From JAGXFP01 sp046484585 (GTDB lineage: Bacteria > Desulfobacterota > Desulfobulbia > Desulfobulbales > JAGXFP01), in contig JAWOIQ010000189.1 in NCBI GenBank assembly GCA_046484585.1, positions 1-5,193 of the forward strand: 5,193 bases of DNA. The letters are read 5' to 3'. The notes under the pieces are model-generated. The model made no database searches. It saw only the letters and a program-made list of their open reading frames with translations, and was not told where the DNA came from. Every line of letters begins with the position of its first letter. Position 1 is the first letter of the stretch. A program made the position numbers and the translations under genes. Below are positions 1 through 5,164 of this stretch, piece by piece.

Positions 1-1
1 C

Positions 2-112
2 TACGCCTTCTGGAAGAGCCTTGAGCTCTACGAAAATGCGGTCGGCAAGAACACCCGGATGATCCTCTCTTCCGATACCGAGTTTTACAAGTTTATCGAG
101 AGCAGCAAGTAA
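2..112 (+). CDS. hflC: HflC-like SPFH-domain protein, C-terminal 36 residues (5' truncated)
   Basis: Only the last 36 codons and a TAA stop are in the window; the gene begins upstream. The tail contains the pattern FWKSLELYENAV followed by MILSSDTEFYKFIE. This resembles the end of HflC, where E. coli has a similar FIRSLRAYENSF...MVMSPDSDFFRYM arrangement. In the family, HflC is a membrane-anchored SPFH (stomatin/prohibitin/flotillin/HflK-C) protein that forms a large periplasmic complex with HflK and modulates the FtsH membrane protease. The helical segment ending in the S-D-x-E/D-F-(Y/F) motif is near the normal C-terminus, so the 3' end looks intact. Upstream hflK would be expected just outside the window. 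A strong terminator begins 20 bases after the stop, so this is the last gene of its transcript. The assignment rests on a short segment; another SPFH protein is the main alternative. Confidence 0.75.
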   Translation, partial: YAFWKSLELYENAVGKNTRMILSSDTEFYKFIESSK

Positions 113-131
113 GACGGTTGTGACAGAAACT

Positions 132-177
132 AAAAAGCCCGCTGCCCCGGTCATCCCGGACAGCGGGCTTTTTTTTT
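132..177 (+). terminator. Rho-independent terminator after hflC
   Basis: A perfect 13-base inverted repeat pairs AAAAAGCCCGCTG (132-144) with CAGCGGGCTTTTT (161-173). The loop can add a second CCGG/CCGG stem (147-150 with 156-159). A run of nine T residues (169-177) follows the GC-rich stem. The A-run at the 5' base also makes it potentially active on the opposite strand, which would suit the convergent gene ending at 364. Confidence 0.93.
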
Positions 178-198
178 GGGCTTGGATCGCACAAGACT

Positions 199-245
199 AC
201 AGAAGCCAGGGGCTAGAATACAGGAGCCGGCAGCCGGAAGCCAAG
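199..245. repeat. Degenerate short tandem repeats of AGAAGCC/AGGAGCC type
   Basis: The stretch is built from loose copies of a 7-12 base unit: AGAAGCC (201-207), AGGAGCC, CAGCC and GGAAGCC, with AGAATACAGG between them. Nearly all units have the form (A/C)(A/G)GNAGCC and share one strand orientation. It has no coding character. I recall similar intergenic strings from Geobacter/Desulfuromonas-type genomes, but this is memory and not a search. The copies are too diverged to give a clean period. Confidence 0.5.
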
Positions 246-282
246 GAGGGGGAATGAAAGAGAGGCCGGTAGAAACTGGAAA

Positions 283-307
283 GATTCAGCTTTAAAAAAT
301 CTGAATC
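283..307. repeat. Small A/T-looped inverted repeat
   Basis: GATTCAG (283-289) is the exact reverse complement of CTGAATC (301-307), with an 11-base A/T-rich loop. It lies between the hflC terminator and the end of the minus-strand gene. It could form a weak hairpin on either strand, but no T-run follows, so it is not called a terminator. Confidence 0.45.
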
Positions 308-319
308 GCCGCGCCAAGC

Positions 320-361
320 GATTACCGGCGACGTGGATTAGGGCAGGCGCAACCGGTAATC
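320..361. repeat. Inverted repeat just beyond the stop of the zinc-ribbon gene
   Basis: A perfect 9-base inverted repeat pairs GATTACCGG (320-328) with CCGGTAATC (353-361) across a 24-base loop. It starts two bases beyond the minus-strand stop codon at 364-366. Its position suggests a transcript-end hairpin for that gene, but no U-tract follows on the minus strand. It would therefore serve as an RNA 3' stabiliser or a dispersed palindrome rather than a classic terminator. Its AGCGATTAC core (317-325) reappears in the hairpin at 5058-5164. Confidence 0.5.
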
Positions 362-363
362 CC

Positions 364-1038
364 TTAGCTGTCTTCGGTCATAAAGGCGGGTCGATGCTCT
401 TCGGCGACAAAAGGGATTCTGCCCTCCTCTTCCAGCAGGGTCAGCAATTCATCAAGATGAGAATCCCGGCTGAACTGGTCGCGCCCGGTCCTGGTAAAGC
501 GGCATTCGCAGTTGGTCAGCTGCCCGTCGCACCAGGGGCAGATCTCCACCGGACAGCCGAAGGCGTGAAACTCGCCGTCGCCGGTGCCGCAGACCGGACA
601 TAGATCCAGGGAGTCATTCATCGGGATATGTTCTTCCAATTCGGCGGGATCGCCGACCGCCTTCCTGAAATGCTCGTCATCCCGCCAACCGAAAAATTCG
701 AGAAGATCCTGCTCTTCGATCCCGTCGCTGAACGGCCCGAGCAACGTGGTCGCGTCGCGGGTGGCCAGATAAAGGTAATCGGCGTGCAGGGTGGTGGCGC
801 AAAACAGAAAGACGCCGTGACGCCTGGCGACCCGGCTTATCCCGGTTATCCCATCCTCCCGGGCCTCGGGCAGGAAACTGTAGAAATGATGGAAGACGTT
901 CATGGCGATGGCATCGCCGGCGTATCTCTCCAGAACCTCCTTGAGGAGATTCGCTTCACCTTCGGGTGCGCTGTAATCTATAAGAAGATAGATCTCATTA
1001 ATCAGATCGGCGAGGGTCATCTGTGGCTGGTTTTCCAT
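364..1038 (-). CDS. Uncharacterised protein with C-terminal cysteine-rich zinc-ribbon-like region
   Basis: I do not recognise a named gene for this 224-residue soluble, acidic protein. The N-terminal part (about 1-140) looks like a mixed alpha/beta domain rich in acidic and aromatic residues and has no catalytic motif I can name. The region 147-179 carries C147-P-V-C150, then H158-A-F-G-C162, C167-P-W-C170 and C177-E-C179, spaced like a treble-clef or zinc-ribbon structural site. A GC.VE.CP.C.GQL..C.C pattern of this kind is common in otherwise uncharacterised bacterial proteins. A helical acidic tail follows. There is no signal peptide or membrane segment. The start is the ATG at 1036-1038, preceded by a weak AGG-containing site about ten bases away. 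It lies downstream of thiE on the same strand, but a 110-base gap with a palindrome argues against a tight operon. No function is assigned. Confidence 0.8.
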   Translation of the reverse strand: MENQPQMTLADLINEIYLLIDYSAPEGEANLLKEVLERYAGDAIAMNVFHHFYSFLPEAREDGITGISRVARRHGVFLFCATTLHADYLYLATRDATTLLGPFSDGIEEQDLLEFFGWRDDEHFRKAVGDPAELEEHIPMNDSLDLCPVCGTGDGEFHAFGCPVEICPWCDGQLTNCECRFTRTGRDQFSRDSHLDELLTLLEEEGRIPFVAEEHRPAFMTEDS

Positions 1039-1054
1039 ATCGTTAAAACCTGTG

Positions 1055-1083
1055 TGAATAATTCAGTTGTGGTAAATTCGCAA
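1055..1083 (-). promoter_or_regulatory. Weak promoter candidate for the zinc-ribbon gene
   Basis: Read on the minus strand, TTGCGA (1078-1083) and TATTCA (1055-1060) are separated by 17 bases, with 4/6 and 3/6 matches to the sigma70 boxes. The -35 box lies inside one arm of the 1078-1144 palindrome. The -10 box overlaps a near-palindrome TGAATAATTCA. The match is poor and only position supports it. Confidence 0.25.
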
Positions 1084-1144
1084 AAAGTCCGGAGGATGGC
1101 TAAGCTAAAATGCGCCGCGACGCAGTAGATCGGAGCTTTTGCGA
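1078..1144. repeat. 67-base imperfect palindromic intergenic element
   Basis: The left arm TCGCAAAAAGTCCG (1078-1091) matches the reverse complement of CGGAGCTTTTGCGA (1131-1144) at 12 of 14 positions. The 39-base interior holds a smaller TGCG/CGCA hairpin (1111-1124). It fills most of the gap between thiE and the downstream gene. On the minus strand the second arm ends in CTTTTT, so the element could also attenuate or terminate thiE transcription. The layout is that of a dispersed repeat; I recall TTCGTAAAAAGTCCG-like palindromes from deltaproteobacterial genomes but could not check. Confidence 0.6.
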
Positions 1145-1148
1145 CGCA

Positions 1149-1820
1149 TCAGTTGTTGCGGACGAATTTCCGGGAGATAGCCTCGGACCACCGCCCGGTT
1201 TCCCCGGCAATATCCTCTGCCTGGGTAAGAGCGGTAACCACGGCTATCCTTTTGGCGCCGTTAGCGGTCAACTCGTCGATATGGTTGAATTTAATGCCGC
1301 CCATTACGGTAAAGGGCAGGCTGGAGGCAGCCGCATAGCTCTTGATCGCCCCGCTCCCGATAAATTCGGTGAGTCCCGCTTTGGTTTTGGTTTCAAACAG
1401 CGGGCCGATATTAAAATAGGAGGCGCCCCGTGATTGCGCCGAAGCGGCCTGCTCCCTGGTATTGGCCGAGACGCCGATGATCATTTCCGGGACCAGTCGG
1501 CGGGCGGCCTCGACGGGGATGTCGGAGTTGCCCAGGTGGACGCCGTCGGCGTCGGCAAGCATGGCGATATCCAGGCGGTTGTTGACCAGAAACAGGGCGC
1601 CGGCTTCGGCTGTTTTGCGGCGGAAGATCAGGGCCTTTTCGTAGAGGCTGCGGTCATCCGATTCCTTGTCGCGGAGCTGGACTATTCTGGCGCCGCCGGC
1701 CAGTACCCCGTCCAGCCATTCCAGATCGGTGCGGCCGGCGCCAAGCTTTTCGCATGACACCGGATAAAGGCTTACCCGGTCCACGAAAAACTCCATTCTT
1801 TCTGCTAACACTCGGTTCAT
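1149..1820 (-). CDS. thiE: Thiamine-phosphate synthase
   Basis: In the cytoplasm, ThiE joins hydroxymethylpyrimidine diphosphate to thiazole phosphate, giving thiamine phosphate and pyrophosphate. The TIM-barrel landmarks appear in order: VQLRDK (47-52), VNNRLDIA (79-86), ADGVHLGNSD (91-100), IGVSANT (115-121), GPLFETKTKAG (139-149), VMGGI (172-176) and AVVTALT (193-199). T144, T146 and K147 correspond to the diphosphate/HMP-contacting T-x-TK of characterised enzymes, and S118 to the conserved GVS serine. The usual NDR/NDD segment is NNR here, so one expected Mg-ligand Asp is Asn81; the second (D100) is kept. Length 223 is slightly above the usual 205-215. A start at Met9 (codon at 1794-1796) would give 215 residues and is plausible, because a TATAGT box sits only seven bases before the first ATG. 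No other thi gene and no TPP riboswitch is visible; gltA is divergent. Confidence 0.9.
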   Translation of the reverse strand: MNRVLAERMEFFVDRVSLYPVSCEKLGAGRTDLEWLDGVLAGGARIVQLRDKESDDRSLYEKALIFRRKTAEAGALFLVNNRLDIAMLADADGVHLGNSDIPVEAARRLVPEMIIGVSANTREQAASAQSRGASYFNIGPLFETKTKAGLTEFIGSGAIKSYAAASSLPFTVMGGIKFNHIDELTANGAKRIAVVTALTQAEDIAGETGRWSEAISRKFVRNN

Positions 1821-1827
1821 TATCCTT

Positions 1828-1856
1828 ACTATAATTCCTGCTTGAAATCCGGGTAA
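1828..1856 (-). promoter_or_regulatory. Possible thiE promoter
   Basis: On the minus strand a TATAGT box (1828-1833, 5/6 match) lies 17 bases after TTACCC (1851-1856, 3/6 match). Transcription would start almost at the first ATG (1818-1820). That would make the mRNA leaderless, or place the real start at the ATG of codon 9. The -35 is poor, so the -10 is the only strong part. Confidence 0.35.
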
Positions 1857-1884
1857 CGCCCCCGATTTACCGTAATTTGCAAAC

Positions 1885-1913
1885 TTGCCAAACGCCGGAG
1901 TACGAGATATAAT
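1885..1913 (+). promoter_or_regulatory. Strong sigma70-type promoter for gltA
   Basis: TTGCCA (1885-1890, 5/6 match) and a perfect TATAAT (1908-1913) are separated by the optimal 17 bases. Transcription would begin near 1920, leaving a 5' leader of about 115 bases before the gltA start at 2036. Just upstream, two 9-base near-copies stand head to tail (TTTGCAAAC and TTGCCAAAC, 1877-1893 with surrounding bases), one overlapping the -35 box. They could be part of a regulator site. Confidence 0.7.
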
Positions 1914-2035
1914 AACAGATTACTCGCCAACTTTCACCTTCTGCTTTCATCCGTGGCCCTGCCAGATGATGAGTGGTTTTTCCGTGATCGGCCTCTTATT
2001 TACAATAAACAGTAATTAAAAAAACAGGAAGCGCC

Positions 2036-3340
2036 ATGTCTGAAAAATATAAGATCTGCGGAAACGCTGAAGTCAGGATCGACGGTCAGGTTTTCACCCT
2101 GCCCGTAGTCGAGGGGAGCGAAGGCGAACGGGCGATAGATATCCGCAAATTAAGGAGCGAAACCGGCCTGATCACCCTTGACAACGGTTATATGAATACC
2201 GGTTCCTGCACCAGTGATATAACTTTTCTGGACGGTGAAAAAAGCGTCCTCCACTACCGGGGCTATTCGATCGAGGACCTGGCCGACCAATGCTCCTTTG
2301 TCGAAGTGGCCTACCTCCTGATCCACAGCAAGCTCCCCACCAAGGCGGAACTCGACGGCTTCAAGCGGCAGCTGAACGATCACTCCATCCTCCACGAGGA
2401 CATGGTTCATTTTTTTGACAGGTTCCCGCCTGCCGCTTCGCCGATGTCGATTCTCTCGTCGATGGTCAACAGCCTCCATAATTTCTATCCCGAGATGGAT
2501 GACCCGCTGGAGACCCTGAACATCACGGCGGCCCGGCTTCTTTCCAAGGTCCGGACCATCGCCGCCTTTTCCTACAAAAAGTCGAACGGCTATCCCCTGG
2601 TCTATCCGCGCTTCAATCTCTCCTACTGCGCCAATTTTCTGAACATGATGTTCGACTCCCCGGTACGGCCTTATCTGATCAATGACGTGGTGGTTGACGC
2701 CCTCAACAAGCTGCTGATTCTCCACGGCGATCATGAACAGAACTGCTCGACGGCCACGGTCAGAATGGTCGGCAGCGCCCGGGTCAATGTTTATGCCTCG
2801 ATCTCGGCCGGAATTAACGCCCTGTGGGGGCCCTTGCACGGCGGCGCCAACCAGGCGGTCATGGAAATGCTGGAGCAGATCCATCAAGACGAGGGAAATT
2901 ATCGAAAATTCATCGAAAAAGCCAAGGACCCCGACGACCCCTTCAGGCTGGTCGGCTTCGGCCACCGGGTCTACAAGAACCACGATCCCCGCTGCCGGAT
3001 CATCAAGAAGGCCTGCGACGATGTCCTCAAGTCGCTCCATATGGAAGACGATCCCCTGCTGGCCATCGCCAAGGAACTCGAAGAGGTCGCCTTAAGCGAC
3101 GATTATTTCATCGAAAGGCGGCTATATCCGAATGTCGATTTCTACAGCGGCATTATTTACCGGGCCATCGGCATTCCGACCAACATGTTCACCGTGATGT
3201 TCGCCCTGGGCCGCCTGCCCGGCTGGATCGCGCACTGGGAAGAAATGTGGAAGGGCCCCGATGCCAGAATCAGCCGGCCCCGGCAGATCTACACAGGCCC
3301 CCTGCAGAGGAGATTCGTGCCTATCGAGGAAAGAGGATAG
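2036..3340 (+). CDS. gltA: Citrate synthase, hexameric GltA type
   Basis: It condenses acetyl-CoA with oxaloacetate to citrate, the entry step of the oxidative TCA cycle and of 2-oxoglutarate/glutamate synthesis. The 434 residues align end to end with the 427-residue E. coli GltA. The catalytic triad is visible: His268 in GPLHGGAN, His310 in GFGHRVYK and Asp368 in NVDFYSG. The LHGDHEQNCST segment (229-239) and NFLNMMF (200-206) are also typical. The N-terminal domain (1-50) found in NADH-regulated Gram-negative enzymes is present. Arg167 and Lys171 in RLLSK match E. coli allosteric-site residues, whereas the position of the NADH-linked Cys206 appears to be Val210. The start ATG has a good AGGAAG site (2026-2031) four bases upstream. 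Two TAG codons stand in tandem at the end. It is transcribed divergently from thiE, under its own promoter, and a probable terminator follows. Confidence 0.97.
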   Translation: MSEKYKICGNAEVRIDGQVFTLPVVEGSEGERAIDIRKLRSETGLITLDNGYMNTGSCTSDITFLDGEKSVLHYRGYSIEDLADQCSFVEVAYLLIHSKLPTKAELDGFKRQLNDHSILHEDMVHFFDRFPPAASPMSILSSMVNSLHNFYPEMDDPLETLNITAARLLSKVRTIAAFSYKKSNGYPLVYPRFNLSYCANFLNMMFDSPVRPYLINDVVVDALNKLLILHGDHEQNCSTATVRMVGSARVNVYASISAGINALWGPLHGGANQAVMEMLEQIHQDEGNYRKFIEKAKDPDDPFRLVGFGHRVYKNHDPRCRIIKKACDDVLKSLHMEDDPLLAIAKELEEVALSDDYFIERRLYPNVDFYSGIIYRAIGIPTNMFTVMFALGRLPGWIAHWEEMWKGPDARISRPRQIYTGPLQRRFVPIEERG

Positions 3341-3358
3341 TAGCTCGGCATTTTACTT

Positions 3359-3395
3359 AAGCTGTCGGCCGATCGGATCCGTCGCCAGCTTTTTT
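3359..3395 (+). terminator. Probable intrinsic terminator after gltA
   Basis: AAGCTG (3359-3364) pairs with CAGCTT (3386-3391). The interior contains overlapping palindromes CCGATCGG (3369-3376) and CGGATCCG (3374-3381), and a six-T run (3390-3395) follows. The stem has an internal loop, so it is weaker than the terminator after hflC, but its placement 18 bases after the gltA stop is right. Confidence 0.6.
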
Positions 3396-3418
3396 GGGTT
3401 TTACAGGCGCGGGAACGG

Positions 3419-3437
3419 GGTGGACAATTGTTCCACC
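3419..3437. promoter_or_regulatory. Operator-like inverted repeat upstream of the aminotransferase
   Basis: GGTGGA (3419-3424) and TCCACC (3432-3437) form perfect arms around a 7-base centre containing the palindrome CAATTG. It ends ten bases before a TTGACT box. The size and symmetry suit binding by a dimeric regulator. No T-run follows, so it is unlikely to be a terminator. Confidence 0.4.
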
Positions 3438-3447
3438 GAGGGTCCGG

Positions 3448-3476
3448 TTGACTAACCATTTTCGCTATGTTAGTAG
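3448..3476 (+). promoter_or_regulatory. Weak promoter candidate for the aminotransferase
   Basis: TTGACT (3448-3453, 5/6 match) is followed after 17 bases by TAGTAG (3471-3476, 3/6 match). The predicted leader would be about 60 bases. A good -35 with a poor -10, next to the 3419-3437 inverted repeat, would fit an activator-dependent promoter. Confidence 0.35.
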
Positions 3477-3533
3477 ATTCATTTCTAAAGTTTTCAATTA
3501 CTCATCCGGGCCGTTGAGCGGCTGGTAAATTTC

Positions 3534-3538
3534 AGGAG
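3534..3538 (+). promoter_or_regulatory. Ribosome binding site that fixes the GTG start
   Basis: AGGAG lies six bases before the GTG at 3545. An in-frame TGA at 3515-3517 excludes any longer reading, and the next in-frame ATG is codon 53, inside a conserved region. The GTG is therefore the start. Confidence 0.85.
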
Positions 3539-3544
3539 AACAAA

Positions 3545-4849
3545 GTGCGAACAGATATCGTACACATAGGAGCCGGCGAGCTCACCTATGAAATCAGGAA
3601 TATCGTCATTGTCGGTGAAAAGCTGAAAAGTCTGGGGATTAAAACCTATTGGGAGAATATCGGCGATCCCATCGCCAAGGGTGAAAAAATTCCGCTCTGG
3701 ATGAAAGAGATCATTGCCGATTGCGCCATGCAGGACGAATCGTATCGTTACTGCCCGACCAAGGGCATTGTCTCGACCAGGGAGTTTATTGCCGCCGAGG
3801 TCAACAAGCGGGGCGGAGTCCAGATTACCGCCGAGGACATCATCTTCTTCAACGGTCTCGGCGACGCGATCAACAAGATTTTCAACCTGCTCAAAAGAAC
3901 GGCGCGGGTGGTTGTCCCCTCGCCCAGCTACACCACCCACTCCTCGGCCGAAGCCGCCCACGCCGGCGACCGGCCCGTGACCTATCGGCTCGACCCGGAT
4001 AACTACTGGTATCCCGATCTGGACGACCTGGAGAAGCGGATCAAATACAATCCCGCGGTGTGCGGCATCCTGATCATCAATCCCGACAACCCGACCGGGG
4101 CGGTATACCCGGAAGAGATCCTCCGGGGCATGGTGGAGCTGGCTCGTAAATACAAGCTTTTCATCATCTGCGACGAAGTCTATCAGAACATAATCTATAA
4201 CGGCGCCACCACCCAGCCCCTTTCCGCCCTGATCGGCGACGTACCGGCGATCTGCATGCGCGGAATCTCCAAGGAGATGCCCTGGCCCGGCTCCCGTTGC
4301 GGCTGGATCGAAGTATACAACGGCGACAAGGACGAAATGTTCCAGCGCTATGTGGCCTCGATCCTTAACGCTAAAATGCTCGAGGTCTGCTCCACTACCC
4401 TACCCCAGATGGCGCTGCCCCGGGTGGTCGGCCATCCCGAGTACGCAAATTATCTCAACGAACGGATCAGCCGTTATGAGAAATTTTCAAACATTGCCTA
4501 CGACTGCCTGAAACAAGTTGACGGTCTGATCACCAACCGGACCAACGGCGCTTTTTACATGAGCGTGGCCTTCAAGGATGGAGTCCTGAACGACCGCCAG
4601 ACTCTGCCCATCGAGAGCGATCAGGTCAGGGCCCATGTCGAGGAGCTGGTCAATCAGCCCGGCGTGGAACTGGATAAACGATTCGTCTACTATCTGCTCG
4701 GCTCCACCGGCATCTGCGTGGTGCCGCTCTCCTCTTTCGCCACTACCATGCAGGGTTTCCGAACCACTATTCTTGAGAAAGACGAGGATAAATTCCGGAA
4801 AATCTTCCAGAACATGGCCGATTCGATACAACTATACATAGCCTCGTAA
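3545..4849 (+). CDS. PLP-dependent aminotransferase, class I/II (AspC/AlaA-like)
   Basis: A fold-type I aminotransferase of 434 residues, somewhat longer than the usual 390-400. Landmarks in order are ENIGDPIAKGEKIP (37-50), the substrate-side RYCPTKGI (68-75), NGLGDAI (103-109), the NPDNPTG loop with Asn182 (179-185), CDEVYQ with Asp210 and Tyr213 (209-214), the Schiff-base Lys243 in GISKEMPWPGSRCGW (240-254) with phosphate-binding Arg251, and Arg406 in GFRTT, the probable substrate-carboxylate arginine. All the key PLP residues are present, so it should be active. It would move an amino group between an amino acid and a 2-oxo acid in the cytoplasm. Aspartate, alanine and aromatic substrates are all possible and the sequence does not decide. 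There is no signal peptide. It starts at GTG with a clear AGGAG. A terminator and a promoter-like region separate it from gltA, so co-transcription is not expected. Its stop codon lies at the edge of the inverted-repeat-rich tail. Confidence 0.93.
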   Translation: MRTDIVHIGAGELTYEIRNIVIVGEKLKSLGIKTYWENIGDPIAKGEKIPLWMKEIIADCAMQDESYRYCPTKGIVSTREFIAAEVNKRGGVQITAEDIIFFNGLGDAINKIFNLLKRTARVVVPSPSYTTHSSAEAAHAGDRPVTYRLDPDNYWYPDLDDLEKRIKYNPAVCGILIINPDNPTGAVYPEEILRGMVELARKYKLFIICDEVYQNIIYNGATTQPLSALIGDVPAICMRGISKEMPWPGSRCGWIEVYNGDKDEMFQRYVASILNAKMLEVCSTTLPQMALPRVVGHPEYANYLNERISRYEKFSNIAYDCLKQVDGLITNRTNGAFYMSVAFKDGVLNDRQTLPIESDQVRAHVEELVNQPGVELDKRFVYYLLGSTGICVVPLSSFATTMQGFRTTILEKDEDKFRKIFQNMADSIQLYIAS

Positions 4850-4855
4850 CCAGTC

Positions 4856-4891
4856 ACGGGATAAGCCGCCCATGATTGGCCAATCTCCCGT
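4856..4891. repeat. Hairpin 1 after the aminotransferase
   Basis: ACGGGA (4856-4861) pairs with TCCCGT (4886-4891). Inside lies the perfect 12-base palindrome GATTGGCCAATC (4874-4885). It starts six bases after the stop codon and could mark the transcript end, but no U-tract follows. Confidence 0.45.
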
Positions 4892-4904
4892 AACCGTCCA
4901 CCGG

Positions 4905-4932
4905 GGCGGTCGCCAAAGTACCCAAAACCGCC
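4905..4932. repeat. Hairpin 2
   Basis: GGCGGT (4905-4910) pairs perfectly with ACCGCC (4927-4932) across a 16-base loop. It is a short GC-rich stem between hairpin 1 and the long hairpin at 4937. Confidence 0.4.
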
Positions 4933-4936
4933 TGAC

Positions 4937-5045
4937 TGTAACCGTTCAGCAGTGGTGCAGATTTGGACAAGCGGACCGGCGCCGCGTACCTCGTGTACGT
5001 AACCGGGTCGATCGTCCGAAGATGCGGTGCTGCTGAACGGTTACA
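4937..5045. repeat. Long imperfect palindrome A (109 bases)
   Basis: The outer 16 bases are perfect: TGTAACCGTTCAGCAG (4937-4952) against its reverse complement at 5030-5045. The next 28 positions inward still match at 16, and a CGTAC/GTACG stem (4985-4989 with 4995-4999) closes the centre. The whole segment can fold into one long cruciform or RNA hairpin. Such length is far beyond chance or a simple terminator. Confidence 0.75.
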
Positions 5046-5057
5046 ATCTCCCAGCCG

Positions 5058-5164
5058 GTAAGCGATTACAGGGTGCCGAAGATGCAAGGCATCGCCTGCG
5101 ATGTGTGCTGGTGTACATGAGCAGGCCGATAACACAGCAGATTCGGCGCACTGTGATCGCTTAC
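5058..5164. repeat. Long imperfect palindrome B (107 bases)
   Basis: GTAAGCGATTACAG (5058-5071) matches the reverse complement of 5151-5164 at 13 of 14 positions, and 7 of the next 10 also match. Inside are GATGC/GCATC (5081-5093) and CATCGC/GCGATG (5090-5103) small stems. Its ends share a GTAA(C/G)CG(A/T)T(C/T)A pattern with palindrome A, 12 bases away. CCGAAGATGC also occurs once in each (5016-5025 and 5076-5085), so the two look related. Confidence 0.65.

Noticed and set aside
628..1128. A 166-codon plus-strand open frame.
   Set aside because: It is antisense to the zinc-ribbon gene, whose cysteine motif shows it is the real coding strand, and it reads through the intergenic palindrome.
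1821..1930. A TPP riboswitch upstream of thiE.
   Set aside because: The minus-strand leader lacks the conserved CUGAGA and ACCUGA blocks, and the likely promoter leaves almost no leader.
1966..2019. A 17-residue leader peptide in the gltA 5' region.
   Set aside because: There is no ribosome site and no run of regulatory codons; an open frame this short is expected by chance.
2150..3040. A 296-codon minus-strand open frame.
   Set aside because: It is antisense to the clearly real gltA and owes its openness to GC-rich third positions there.
3494..3961. A 155-codon minus-strand open frame over the start of the aminotransferase.
   Set aside because: It is antisense to conserved aminotransferase motifs and has no recognisable protein features.
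4937..5045. An integron attC recombination site.
   Set aside because: The outer AAC/GTT bases and length are in range, but the R boxes do not fit RYYYAAC/GTTRRRY and no cassette or integrase is present.
4854..5135. A 93-codon minus-strand open frame in the tail region.
   Set aside because: It runs straight through the long palindromes, has no convincing ribosome site, and its low-complexity-like composition follows from the repeats.
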